A stretch of DNA of 64,000 nt. Origin: an uncultured Bacteroidales bacterium (GTDB taxonomy: Bacteria > Bacteroidota > Bacteroidia > Bacteroidales > Paludibacteraceae). The translations under genes and the position numbers were made by a program. The DNA lies in contig ONHW01000018.1 in assembly GCA_900317745.1 (NCBI GenBank), positions 35,417 through 99,416 of the forward strand, in the 5' to 3' direction. Positions 26,860-34,659 of this stretch are shown in pieces (within the stretch, counting starts at the first letter, position 1; each line of letters starts with the position of its first letter). The notes under the pieces are model-generated. The model was given only the letters and a program-made list of their open reading frames with translations. It was not told where the DNA came from and did no database searches.

Positions 26860-27384
26860 TTATCTTTTGTTTATAAAATTATTTGCTCCTTTTATAATTT
26901 CTGTTACCGAGTCCAATGCTTTTTCGTCGAACTCTCCAAAAAGATTGCGTAATTGTTCTTTCGCCTCATTTTGAATATCTTCCGTTATGCAAGATGCAAG
27001 TGCTGTAATAGTGGCGGTAATTGCTGCTATATCATCAGTATAACCCATTCCTGCAATTGCATCAGGGAGAAGATCCACAGGAAGTACAAAATAGCCGAGA
27101 GTACCTATAATCATAGCCTTCTCTTTCAGATTGATATCTCCTGATTTAAGCAAGTAGAATAACAAAAACACAGGATAAAGGACAGTGGCACCGATAGATT
27201 TTCCGAACTTACCTATTTTCTGCCACAATTCACTTTCCGAGAAATATTTCTCGTACAAATTAAGGTTGGCAGTAATATCTTCCAACTTAATCTCAGAAAT
27301 GGAAGCCTTCATTTTGTTTGTGCTTTCTGATACTTTTTGTGAAGCAGCAGAAGCTGTTTGTTTGATAGAATCTATAAATCCCAT
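26860..27384 (-). CDS. YkvA/DUF1232-family membrane protein
   Basis: 174 residues from the ATG at 27384, 7 bp after the stop of the upstream gene; a longer in-frame start at 27486 would overlap that gene by 95 bp and is less likely. The hallmark GYFVLPVDLLPDAIAGMGYT plus DD at about 114-135 defines DUF1232 (YkvA), with a membrane segment before it (ATVLYPVFLLFYLL). The N-terminal 60 residues are an amphipathic helix (SASQKVSESTNKMKASIS). The family is widespread and its function is not established. Here it is linked to TerB-like genes. Confidence 0.85.
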   Translation of the reverse strand: MGFIDSIKQTASAASQKVSESTNKMKASISEIKLEDITANLNLYEKYFSESELWQKIGKFGKSIGATVLYPVFLLFYLLKSGDINLKEKAMIIGTLGYFVLPVDLLPDAIAGMGYTDDIAAITATITALASCITEDIQNEAKEQLRNLFGEFDEKALDSVTEIIKGANNFINKR

Positions 27385-27391
27385 AAATACG

Positions 27392-28159
27392 CTATTTATA
27401 CTTTTTGTATTGTTCGGATAATTCGGATAGTTTAGTTTTAAATTGTCTATCACCATTAAACATTCCTCCTGCGAGTTCTTTTGCATCGGTAAAGAGACTA
27501 TCCACCTTGCTGCGCCAAGCGTTGGCTAATTCTTCAGCATCTCTAACAATGGCTTGCTGCGCCAATTGCTCAAGATTATCTACGGCTTTTCCGGCAATGC
27601 CTAATGTAGCGACTTTGGCAGTCAGAGTGACTGCTTTAAGCGCTACAAATCCGATATTGGTTGCTGTTTTTAAGGCCTTAGTCGACAAGTCTTTCTTGGT
27701 GTAAGGAAGAGCATGAGCAATCAAATCAAGCATTGTTTCCTTATTTGCGGGAGAAACGATGCTACTAATATACGTCAACTGTGCACGGTGCAGTTTTTCC
27801 CTATCACCTTTCTCCAGTTTCTTGTTTGAGAAATCGGAAAGGATTTCGTATTTCTGAAATGTTTGGGTTACTGAGTCAGTTGGTGAATATAAATTGGCAC
27901 TGATAACAGCATTCACTTCTTCCGGACTAACCTGTGCAGGTTGCTCATCCTCTTTCTGTTTCTTTGCAGGTGCCTTTGGGAGGCGACTTTCGATAATCAA
28001 ATCCAGTTCGTCCTCACTGATGTCATGTTTTGCGGCCTCGGCACGCAGGACATTCAGTTTCTTCTCGGTTATTTCCCCATCTTTGAGAGCCATATTTAAC
28101 AAAGCCTCAAGTTTGGCAGGCAGCTGATACTGCTCGCTTTTTCGATTAAAAAGTCCCAT
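27392..28159 (-). CDS. TerB-like helical protein (long form)
   Basis: 255 residues. Residues 10-60 (YQLPAKLEALLNMALKDGEI, TEKKLNVLRAEAAKHDISED) match the N-terminal half of TerB-like domains, whose acidic residues bind metal. A Lys/Glu/Pro linker (65-82) leads to a helical C-terminal domain with a hydrophobic stretch (TATNIGFVALKAVTLTAKVA) that could insert in or lie on a membrane. No enzymatic motif. It lies between the Pcp-like gene and the YkvA gene, all tightly spaced, so probably one functional unit. Confidence 0.75.
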   Translation of the reverse strand: MGLFNRKSEQYQLPAKLEALLNMALKDGEITEKKLNVLRAEAAKHDISEDELDLIIESRLPKAPAKKQKEDEQPAQVSPEEVNAVISANLYSPTDSVTQTFQKYEILSDFSNKKLEKGDREKLHRAQLTYISSIVSPANKETMLDLIAHALPYTKKDLSTKALKTATNIGFVALKAVTLTAKVATLGIAGKAVDNLEQLAQQAIVRDAEELANAWRSKVDSLFTDAKELAGGMFNGDRQFKTKLSELSEQYKKYK

Positions 28160-28171
28160 AGGTTTATAGAA

Positions 28172-28711
28172 TTAGAAATATTTAATTAACTGATTTATTG
28201 TTTGTTTTGCTGTTTCTACATCCATGTTCTTCGGGATATGGACGAAAAGCGAATTTGTGGTGTGTCGCAGAGCCTCAAAATAGATGCGGTTGCAAACATA
28301 CAAGCCTGCGGAGTTGGAAACCTTAGTCGGTAATCCGGCATTTACACAATCGGCACATAATTGCTTAACAGGAAGAGCGGTTTTTAATGCCAAAGACGCT
28401 TCGGGACAGATCAATTCTTCATCCGGAATATAGCCGTCATTGTCTCCTTTGGCGCTATCCATCATGTTGATTGCCAGACGTTCCAGGCGAATCTTGTCTC
28501 CTTCAGCCGCTTGTCCCATGGAGATAATCACATCCGGTTGGAACTTCTCAATCGCTTCGTTGAGCACTTCAGGCGCACGACGAAAACTAACGGGCAGAAG
28601 AAGTTTCGTAACATCTGCCTTAATAGCATCCAATACCTTTTGCGAGATATTGGTGTCATTTGCGCCAAAAGGCTCAAAAGCAGTTACAAGAATGCGCACA
28701 TTAGTCTGCAT
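28172..28711 (-). CDS. Pyroglutamyl-peptidase I-like cysteine peptidase
   Basis: 179 residues from the ATG at 28711; seven further codons upstream are open but correspond to the end of a duplicated channel-gene fragment. C15 family features: ILVTAFEPFG (5-16), GQAAEGDKIRLERLAIN with Glu77, SNSAGLYVCN with Cys140, and FVHIP with His158, so the catalytic triad is intact. True enzymes remove N-terminal pyroglutamate; it is slightly short (about 215 expected) and substrate is unknown. The same start region recurs at 29774, where it overlaps the stop of the ion-channel gene, showing that the two were once translationally coupled. Confidence 0.85.
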   Translation of the reverse strand: MQTNVRILVTAFEPFGANDTNISQKVLDAIKADVTKLLLPVSFRRAPEVLNEAIEKFQPDVIISMGQAAEGDKIRLERLAINMMDSAKGDNDGYIPDEELICPEASLALKTALPVKQLCADCVNAGLPTKVSNSAGLYVCNRIYFEALRHTTNSLFVHIPKNMDVETAKQTINQLIKYF

Positions 28712-28856
28712 AATCACTATATCCAATACCACTATTTTTCAAATCTTGCACTTCAGGATTACCGGTGTGGTTGATTTGCCGGTTGATCTGCTCGGCTATT
28801 GTTTGAAGCACTTGCATCGAACGCGTATCCCAACACATGACACTCCACGCAACACG
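28701..28856 (-). pseudogene. Duplicated 3' end of the ion-channel gene
   Basis: About 155 bp that nearly match the last codons of the channel gene (29764-29919), including the same ending GIGYSDYAD-type residues and stop. Similarity stops abruptly near 28856. It lies immediately before and overlapping the start of the intact Pcp-like gene. Upstream to 28984 nothing recognisable is seen. Confidence 0.8.
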
Positions 28857-28984
28857 CTGACTGACCGCATTGACTTTATGTTGCAGATTGCGTGCGAAAT
28901 TAGTGGATTGGGAGTTATTATAAATGTTTTAGTACTCCTTTATGTTTTTTTATGCAGTCTAGATACCATCATTATATACTAAAC

Positions 28985-29362
28985 TCATCTCCGATTAGAT
29001 TTAAAACGCATGTCTGGTGTGCCGTCTTTTTTTAAGTGAACCACTGCACCACCACCGAGGCCTGCTAATAGTAGTATCGGCACGAGCCAAACAAGCTTGT
29101 TGCTTCCTACATTTAGATATTCAGCATATACGTATGCTTCCTTATCACCATATTCAATTTTTGCCCAACTCCCTTCAAATGATATCACTTCTACATCATC
29201 TAAATGATTTATTTTTCCGATAATTTTCCCATTTCTAGATGGCGTAGCACGAACGTTCAAACCATTTTCTGGTGCTACATTGTAGGTCTCAGTATCGGAA
29301 CAACTCGCAAACATAAGTATTGACGCCACAACACAAACGTATAAAAAATGTCTATATTTCAT
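28985..29362 (-). CDS. SH3-domain lipoprotein with C-terminal membrane helix
   Basis: 125 residues. Lipoprotein-like signal (MFASC, Cys21), bacterial SH3 domain at about 30-88 (ENGLNVRATPSRNGKIIGKI, SFEGSWAKIEYGDKEAYVYA), then a C-terminal transmembrane segment (LVWLVPILLLAGLGGGAVVH) and a basic tail. Bacterial SH3 domains commonly bind peptidoglycan or peptides. Two anchors would clamp it to the membrane with the SH3 outside. It appears to sit within the duplicated channel-pcp segment of the island. Confidence 0.82.
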   Translation of the reverse strand: MKYRHFLYVCVVASILMFASCSDTETYNVAPENGLNVRATPSRNGKIIGKINHLDDVEVISFEGSWAKIEYGDKEAYVYAEYLNVGSNKLVWLVPILLLAGLGGGAVVHLKKDGTPDMRFKSNRR

Positions 29363-29383
29363 AATATTTTTTGTTTTGTGAGT

Positions 29384-29404
29384 GAGGGAGCGTTCAAACT
29401 CCCC
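29384..29404 (-). repeat. Island hairpin, copy 2
   Basis: GGGAG CGTTCAAA CTCCC, the shortest member of the GGAG/CTCC hairpin family with the characteristic GNTCAAA loop; see 31481-31506 for the fullest match. Confidence 0.55.
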
Positions 29405-29600
29405 AACTCTGTTTGGCTAACAAAAGCAATGAACAAAAAGGTGTTAGTGACAATGAATCACCAAAATATGTATTAAGCACTTCTCGTTCAAAATAATTAG
29501 AACCCTCTTTATTTATTTCAAAAGAAAATTTAATTAGCTCTTCTAAAGCAATCAAGGGAGCAGTATAAATCGTTAGTTATTTTGTCAATTTTACTACCTC

Positions 29601-29774
29601 TCATAACTTTGCCCGCATCCAAACTTGAGAGACAAGCAAATATTTGCTTACCGGGTTTAATTGTTTTACCGCAACATCTGCCTGAATAGCATCCAACACT
29701 CGTTGCGAAATATTGGTGTCGCTTCCGCCAAAAGGCTCAAAAGCAGTTACAAGAATGCGCACATTAGTCTGCAT
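29601..29774 (-). pseudogene. Truncated 5' end of a second Pcp-like gene
   Basis: The ATG at 29774 overlaps the channel stop codon (ATGCAGACTAA). The first 31 codons match the intact Pcp-like gene (MQTNVRILVTAFEPFGGSDT), then sequence diverges after DAIQADVA and ends at 29601 without any catalytic residue. Together with 28701-28856 it marks a tandem duplication or rearrangement. Confidence 0.8.
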
Positions 29775-31461
29775 AATCACTATATCCAATACCACTATTT
29801 TTCAAATCCTGCACTTCAGGATTACCGGTGTGGTTGATTTGCTGGTTGATCTGCTCGGCTATTGTTTGAAGCACTTGCATCGAACGCGTATCCCAACACA
29901 TGACACTCCAAGCAATCCGTAGTCCGCACGCATTTATTTTGAACGGCCATTTACGGGCATAAACGCGTGGACTTGAGTTGTCATAATAACGCTGATTATC
30001 TGTATCCAAATCAAACTGCTTCTTCAGCGCATCCGCTACTGCATGCCACATCTTGTCGTACAACGGAATATCATGGATTGTGATATTGGGGTCGCTGTAC
30101 GTCTCATCCCCTTTCTTCACGCCGCAAGTGAAATGAATCTGTGTAGGATAAATAGGCTCCTGCGCTCCGCTGGCTGCCATCAGAGTAATTACCCACGAGT
30201 CTTCATCGGGCGCCAATTCACGCAAATCATCCATGTATTCTTTCAGATATGGCACTGTGTCTTCCCCATCATTGAGATAAAATGATTTAAATGGTCGCGG
30301 AGCTCCTATTTCTCTGCTGATATAGTTAAATCCTCCCATCTTGGCAAGATAAAATGCCGCCCATCCGGTAATCGCATCAGCCGAAGCTACAGCATTCATG
30401 ATGGTAATTTTTGAATGGCGGTTGATACAACATCCATAAGGACGATTGAGTGGGAAATGTTCCACTGCCAATTTGTCTTCCGCCTGTTCTTCTATTGTTC
30501 GTGTCGCTGCCAAATTGATTAAACGGAACTCATCACTGTTAGCTACCGCATCGAATATCTCGTCTTCTTTTAGTCCCAAGCGCACTTGGATATCGGCAAT
30601 AGAGACAAATTTTGGCGTAGCAAAAAATTGTGTAAAACGGTCTCTTTTACGTTCAAAAGCCAAGTGCAAACGCTCAGCCCATCCTTCGGATTTCTCTTTG
30701 CGCTCATCTTTCTCCATCACTTCGGAGAAAGCGGAGCCAATCAATCCGGCAGGAACGGCAAATATAGCTATTCCGAGTACACCGATGATACAGGCTATAA
30801 TACGACCGGTGATGGTAATAGGCGGTGTGTCTGCGAAGCCACCAGGATCGCCAATATATTGCGCAAATGCCCAAAGAACAGATGTCCATCCATTATTATA
30901 TACCTCAGGCTGCGCCTCGTGCTCAACAAAGAATAGAATGAACGAGAGGATAAGTGTGATGATTGTCAAGAACTGAACAGACACCCACATCTCATCTTTC
31001 TTGGCACGCATGGCACGTGAGAGGACATTGAACGCCTTCATGTATCGGAACACACGCAGCAGACGGGCTATTCGCAATGCCTTGAGTGCCACATAAGGCA
31101 TTGGCATGAAGAAATGCAGGTAGAAGGGATATGTGGAGAGGATGTCTATCAGGCCATAAAACGAGAAGCAGTAACGCACTCTGCCCCAAAAACCTTTGTA
31201 TTTGTCGTCAATGAGGTCGGCGCACCAAATACGCAGCGAGACTTCAATGGTGAAGAACACTGTGGTAAAATAATCCACCACTTTGAGCCAAAGACCGTAC
31301 TTCTCCACGATGCCATCGTACGTAGAAAGAAAGACCTCAACCGTCGAAAGGATGATTAGTCCGATAATAGCGTAATCGACATAGTTATGCCATTGTTTGG
31401 TGTGCAGGTCATCGTCGAAGACGCGAGCTAGCTCTAATTTGAAAGATTGTATTTTAGTCAT
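29764..31461 (-). CDS. Voltage-gated-channel-like protein with large C-terminal soluble domain
   Basis: 565 residues. Six membrane helices: S1 about 30-46, S2 61-81, S3 95-115, S4 124-144 with regularly spaced charges (R130, R133, R136, R139, K142), S5 160-181 and S6 219-248. The pore loop (about 192-215) reads AFAQYIGDPGGFADTPP and lacks the K+ filter TVGYGD. After S6, a 300-residue cytoplasmic tail contains NRHSKITIMNAVASADAITG, DGEDTVPYLKEYMDDLRELA and INACGLRIAWSVMCWDTRSM and matches no family I recognise. The stop overlaps the start of a Pcp-like reading frame, implying coupled translation. Ion selectivity cannot be assigned; the tail may be enzymatic or a sensor. Confidence 0.85.
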   Translation of the reverse strand: MTKIQSFKLELARVFDDDLHTKQWHNYVDYAIIGLIILSTVEVFLSTYDGIVEKYGLWLKVVDYFTTVFFTIEVSLRIWCADLIDDKYKGFWGRVRYCFSFYGLIDILSTYPFYLHFFMPMPYVALKALRIARLLRVFRYMKAFNVLSRAMRAKKDEMWVSVQFLTIITLILSFILFFVEHEAQPEVYNNGWTSVLWAFAQYIGDPGGFADTPPITITGRIIACIIGVLGIAIFAVPAGLIGSAFSEVMEKDERKEKSEGWAERLHLAFERKRDRFTQFFATPKFVSIADIQVRLGLKEDEIFDAVANSDEFRLINLAATRTIEEQAEDKLAVEHFPLNRPYGCCINRHSKITIMNAVASADAITGWAAFYLAKMGGFNYISREIGAPRPFKSFYLNDGEDTVPYLKEYMDDLRELAPDEDSWVITLMAASGAQEPIYPTQIHFTCGVKKGDETYSDPNITIHDIPLYDKMWHAVADALKKQFDLDTDNQRYYDNSSPRVYARKWPFKINACGLRIAWSVMCWDTRSMQVLQTIAEQINQQINHTGNPEVQDLKNSGIGYSDYAD

Positions 31462-31480
31462 TGTTTATTGTGTTTTGTAA

Positions 31481-31506
31481 GCAGAGGAGCGGTCAAACTC
31501 CCCTGC
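31481..31506 (-). repeat. Island hairpin, copy 3
   Basis: GCAGAGGAGCGGTCAAACTC then CCCTGC, stem GCAG-x-GGAG / CTCC-x-CTGC around loop CGGTCAAA, between the channel gene and the upstream VDGR-family gene. May act as an intercistronic processing or stability element (inference). Confidence 0.65.
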
Positions 31507-31520
31507 CCAGTGCGGTAAGA

Positions 31521-31835
31521 TTACTTACCAGCAGCTGCGATTGTGCCGTCGTTGTCTGCGAGGTCAGTGTCCTTTGCATTAGCAACCTGAACACCGATAC
31601 CAAATGCAGTAGCGAACTCTTTCTCGAAGTTACCAACGCGCTTGTTGCCGCCTACGGTAACTTCACCACCCTTTGCGTCTGCGGAACGAAGCGATGCCAA
31701 AGTAGCATCATCGTCAGCAAATGCACCTTTGCAGGTTACACTTTTGTACACGCGCAGAGTAGCGCCAAAGTTCTTCTTGAAATTCTCTTTCAGAGTTTTT
31801 ACCTTCATGCGGCCGTCAATCTTAAGATCTGCCAT
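31521..31835 (-). CDS. VDGR/FGxTLRVY-family small protein, paralogue 1
   Basis: 104 residues with no signal peptide. It starts MADLKIDGRMKVKTLKENFK then KNFGATLRVYKSV, followed by DDDATLASLRSADAKGGEV, NKRVGNFEKEFATAFGIGVQ and ADNDGTIAAAGK. This order of motifs also makes up the protein at 32571, so the two are paralogues. Predicted alternating strands and helices, cytoplasmic. I know this family only as conserved hypothetical proteins and cannot give a function. It flanks the PD-(D/E)XK-like gene together with its paralogue. Confidence 0.82.
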   Translation of the reverse strand: MADLKIDGRMKVKTLKENFKKNFGATLRVYKSVTCKGAFADDDATLASLRSADAKGGEVTVGGNKRVGNFEKEFATAFGIGVQVANAKDTDLADNDGTIAAAGK

Positions 31836-31929
31836 AATTGTAAAAATTTAAAGTTAATAAATGATCATTTATTGCCTGCAACGTTAAGGACTGCAGGCGA
31901 TGTCCTATACGTTATTTCCCGACGTCTTC

Positions 31930-32502
31930 TCACACGTACATTATATATATATTGTTTGTATCCAAATGCTCAGCGGGAGAATACAACTTGACGTGCTCGG
32001 TCTTTTTGATGATCTTGGCTACGCATTCATCAATATGATCGCTGCAATCCATTACAACCATGAACTTGTAGTACGGAGCAACAGAAGGGATATCGCTTTT
32101 CTTCTTGCCTTTCAGCAAATGCTCAATGTCTTCTAAAATACCCTCTTCTTGCGCCGCTCCAAAAGAAGTTACATTGACAGGGATATTGCATTTAACCTCA
32201 GCGATAATCTTCTTGTCTTTACCATCATACTGGACATCAAAGCCATTGGCATTGGCGTGCTGGGAATCTACATCTTTCAGTATTTGTTCTCTTTCTGATT
32301 TTGTCAGGAAACCGTCAGCATACAACTTCTCCACAAAATCCCGGGTTGTACGCAATGTAATGATATTATTAATACAACTTAGCAACTTCTTGAGCTCAAT
32401 CAAATCCCGCCCGGAAAGTTTGGAATACAAGTCATTTACTCCGAATTTACCGAAGAATTCGTTGAAGTTCTGCTTCAAATCTTTGTCTCTGCTATATGCC
32501 AT
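31930..32502 (-). CDS. PD-(D/E)XK nuclease-like protein
   Basis: 190 residues, soluble. The N-terminal 80 residues are helical (FGVNDLYSKLSGRDLIELKK). The core GFDVQYDGKDKKIIAEVKCN (residues 87-106) has the D-x(12)-E-x-K layout of PD-(D/E)XK nucleases: Asp89, Glu102 and Lys104 at the ends of adjacent strands. It continues with VAPYYKFMVVMDCSDHIDEC. It could instead be a catalytically dead relative. It lies between the two VDGR-family genes, which suggests partnership. Confidence 0.7.
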   Translation of the reverse strand: MAYSRDKDLKQNFNEFFGKFGVNDLYSKLSGRDLIELKKLLSCINNIITLRTTRDFVEKLYADGFLTKSEREQILKDVDSQHANANGFDVQYDGKDKKIIAEVKCNIPVNVTSFGAAQEEGILEDIEHLLKGKKKSDIPSVAPYYKFMVVMDCSDHIDECVAKIIKKTEHVKLYSPAEHLDTNNIYIMYV

Positions 32503-32529
32503 ATTGCTCTGATTTTAAGATTGTTGTAA

Positions 32530-32555
32530 GCAGGCGGGCAGCCAAACCCACCTGC
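32530..32555 (-). repeat. Island hairpin, copy 4
   Basis: GCAGGCGGGCAGCCAAACCC then ACCTGC forms stem GCAGG-x-GGG / CCC-x-CCTGC with loop CAGCCAAA, between the paralogue-2 gene and the PD-(D/E)XK-like gene. Confidence 0.65.
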
Positions 32556-32570
32556 CTGAAAATGAACCGT

Positions 32571-32918
32571 TTACTTTGCGTATTTAGCTTTCAGCGACTC
32601 CATGTCGGCTTTGGTTGCCTGCTTGGGGATATCGGGCAGTTTAGCCAAAGTCATCTGATCAAGAGCGAGAACCCAGTCATCAGCAGAAGCAACTTGTACT
32701 TTGAGACCGAAATTGTCAAGCAAATCTTTCTCAAAGCCACCTACAGTCTTGCTGCCACGGCACTCGTACGAACCGGTAGCCGTAGCAATATCTGCTACTT
32801 TCTCAGCACCGGTCAGACGTTTGTTGCCCTGATAAACACGAAGAGTTCCGCCAAATTCCTCTTTGAATCGGCTGCACAAGGTTGACACCAATAGGCGTCC
32901 ATCTACTTTAATTTCCAT
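32571..32918 (-). CDS. VDGR/FGxTLRVY-family small protein, paralogue 2
   Basis: 115 residues: MEIKVDGRLLVSTLCSRFKE then EFGGTLRVYQGNK, AEKVADIATATGSYECRGSK, TVGGFEKDLLDNFGLKVQVA and ALDQMTLAKLPDI. It aligns over its full length with the 31521 protein but has a longer C-terminal helix (KADMESLKAKYAK). Soluble, no signal peptide. Same operon, 30 bp after the TerB-like gene. Unknown function. Confidence 0.82.
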   Translation of the reverse strand: MEIKVDGRLLVSTLCSRFKEEFGGTLRVYQGNKRLTGAEKVADIATATGSYECRGSKTVGGFEKDLLDNFGLKVQVASADDWVLALDQMTLAKLPDIPKQATKADMESLKAKYAK

Positions 32919-32948
32919 AAATACTAAATTATTTGAAGTTAAACATTG

Positions 32949-33365
32949 TTAATCAGCCATATTGATGGTCAGGTCCGGTTCGGACTTAACCATATCGGCA
33001 AGCATGAGAATAGCATCTTCCTCCTCTATACCGAGCGCCTCGGCTATAACGAGCAGGTTGCTCACCTCTGCACGACTCAGCTCACTATCGGCGAGAAGCA
33101 TTTGCATTGCAGCTTCGAATACAATTCCGATCTCTTCATCTTCCACAGCCTCTGCTGCATCTTTCAGCACAGCGTTTGCCTGGTTCTCGGATAGTCCGTT
33201 CAAACCCTTGACACATTTGTTAACGGCTGCTTTGAACTTTGCCTCATCGAGTTCGAGAGCCTCGGCTATTTCTTCTACGGTAATCTCCTCTGCGGGATCA
33301 TAGACACCGTCTGCCCAGATTGCAGCTGCAATGATAGCAGCAATATTTTCAAGACTTGTTTTCAT
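32949..33365 (-). CDS. TerB-like acidic helical protein (short form)
   Basis: 138 residues, strongly acidic and helical. The layout NIAAIIAAAIWADGVYDPAE with EEITVEEIAEALELDEAKFK, then a second half with MQMLLADSELSRAEVSNLLV and IAEALGIEEEDAILML, matches the two-fold TerB/TerB-like fold in which Asp/Glu at ADG and ADS positions bind Ca2+ or other divalent ions. Such proteins are cytoplasmic and occur in tellurite/stress and phage-defence associated operons. The second TerB-like protein of this operon is at 27392. Confidence 0.85.
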   Translation of the reverse strand: MKTSLENIAAIIAAAIWADGVYDPAEEITVEEIAEALELDEAKFKAAVNKCVKGLNGLSENQANAVLKDAAEAVEDEEIGIVFEAAMQMLLADSELSRAEVSNLLVIAEALGIEEEDAILMLADMVKSEPDLTINMAD

Positions 33366-33374
33366 ACTTCCTCC

Positions 33375-33509
33375 TTATCTGAATAAGCGTTTAATACGGT
33401 TTGCTAAACTGTTTTGCGCTTTGCGGGCTTTTGCCATGCGTGCACAAATCTCCTTACCTTCTTTGGTACGTTTATCAACAGTACCATCTGCTTTTTTCTT
33501 TACTGCCAT
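33375..33509 (-). CDS. Tiny basic protein, DGTVDKRTKEGK family, copy 2
   Basis: 44 residues: MAVKKKADGTVDKRTKEGKE, then ICARMAKARKAQ, ending RIKRLFR. Very basic, with no hydrophobic segment. It shares ADGTVDKRTKEGKxICARMA plus KAR with the next ORF upstream (33518-33655), only 8 bp away, so they are tandem paralogues. Conserved sequence and position inside the operon argue that it is a real gene despite its length. Nucleic-acid binding is plausible from charge only. Confidence 0.75.
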   Translation of the reverse strand: MAVKKKADGTVDKRTKEGKEICARMAKARKAQNSLANRIKRLFR

Positions 33510-33517
33510 AGCTGAAA

Positions 33518-33655
33518 TTATTTTTTAGTTTTCTTTTGAAGTTTACGAGCTCTTGCGGCTGCTCGACGTGCCTTTGCCATACGGGCGCAGATTGCTTTGC
33601 CCTCTTTGGTGCGTTTGTCAACCGTTCCATCGGCGTTTTTTCTTACACAAGCCAT
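33518..33655 (-). CDS. Tiny basic protein, DGTVDKRTKEGK family, copy 1
   Basis: 45 residues: MACVRKNADGTVDKRTKEGK, AICARMAKARRAAARARK, ending LQKKTKK. About 40% Lys/Arg. Tandem paralogue of 33375-33509; the identical middle motif with different ends indicates selection on the motif. Located between the OmpA-family gene and its paralogue. Confidence 0.75.
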   Translation of the reverse strand: MACVRKNADGTVDKRTKEGKAICARMAKARRAAARARKLQKKTKK

Positions 33656-33707
33656 AATTGTGATGTTTTAGGGTTAATTGATTAGATATATTGTGTACTT
33701 TTTGTAC

Positions 33708-34628
33708 TTATTCCAGAACAATAAATTCCGTACGACGGTTCTCCGATGCCATAGGATCAGCGGTGTTCTTCAGTTCGGTAGAACCTTTGCCGACAGCCTC
33801 CAAACGGGATGCATCAATGCCCTCATGTTCTACAAGGAATGTAACGGCAGCCTGGGCGCGTGCTTCGCTGAGCTTCTGATTGAACTCGGCATCGCCTTCG
33901 GCAGATGTGTGTCCCTCAAGACGCAGGCGGATCTCAGGATTCTTCTGCATGATTTTTGCCAGATCATGAAGCACGAACTTGGCACTTTCGCTCAAGTCGG
34001 CTTTGCCCTTGACGAACTCGGCTGCATTGAAGTTCTTCTCAATCTCCTCGATCTGCTGCACATAGAGTGTGTCGTGAACAACCACTACTTTCTCCACTTC
34101 TACAATCTGCGGTTCAGCAGGTTTCTGGCAGCCCTTCATAAGCAAGAGAATAACCAGAATTGCAATAACTACGAGAGCTGCCAGACAGATCCACAACCAT
34201 TTGTTGGATTTCTTGGCAGGTACAGGAGGAACATAGCCGTTCAGGTACTCCAGGCGGAAACCGCCCTTCTCACCTCTCTGACCTTTCTCGAACTCTGCCA
34301 CCTCGATGTCATACAACTTTGCATGCTTAACCAAACGATCAAAACTGGCCTTGGTCCACATCATGCAAACTGCCACCTTTGAACCATCTTCCAGTACAAG
34401 AACTTCGTCCTCTTTCTCAAAGTACCATTCTCCGGAAGCTTTGTAGTCCGGCTCTGAATCATGAACGAAAATCTCACTCACGCCCGAATCAGGATTGATG
34501 TCTGCTTTCGGGAACGCTTTTCTCAGATCCTCAACCGTTGCTTGGGGATACATTACTAAGTAGGCATGCATGATGCCCAATGAAGTACGGTTTTGCGCCT
34601 TACCATAAACGCGAACTTTACTTGGCAT
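33708..34628 (-). CDS. OmpA-family protein with novel cytoplasmic N-terminal domain
   Basis: 306 residues. There is no signal peptide; residues 1-140 form a globular domain with NRTSLGIMHAYLVMYPQATV then EDLRKAFPKADINPDSGVSE and strands around WYFEKEDEVLVLEDGSKVAV. A single membrane helix (about 145-165, WLWICLAALVVIAILVILLL) is followed by a coiled linker and an OmpA peptidoglycan-binding domain (about 200-306; RLRLEGHTSAEGDAEFNQKL, GKGSTELKNTADP). So the head is cytoplasmic and the OmpA domain grips the cell wall, as in MotB-like proteins. It could transmit wall status to the cytoplasmic TerB-like and PD-(D/E)XK partners (inference). Confidence 0.88.
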   Translation of the reverse strand: MPSKVRVYGKAQNRTSLGIMHAYLVMYPQATVEDLRKAFPKADINPDSGVSEIFVHDSEPDYKASGEWYFEKEDEVLVLEDGSKVAVCMMWTKASFDRLVKHAKLYDIEVAEFEKGQRGEKGGFRLEYLNGYVPPVPAKKSNKWLWICLAALVVIAILVILLLMKGCQKPAEPQIVEVEKVVVVHDTLYVQQIEEIEKNFNAAEFVKGKADLSESAKFVLHDLAKIMQKNPEIRLRLEGHTSAEGDAEFNQKLSEARAQAAVTFLVEHEGIDASRLEAVGKGSTELKNTADPMASENRRTEFIVLE

Positions 34629-34659
34629 AATAAATAAATTTTTAGGTTAATATTGTTGT

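Noticed and set aside
28601-29920. Insertion sequence as cause of the 28.6-29.9 kb duplication
   Set aside because: No transposase, terminal inverted repeats or target duplication found; a plain segmental duplication explains it.
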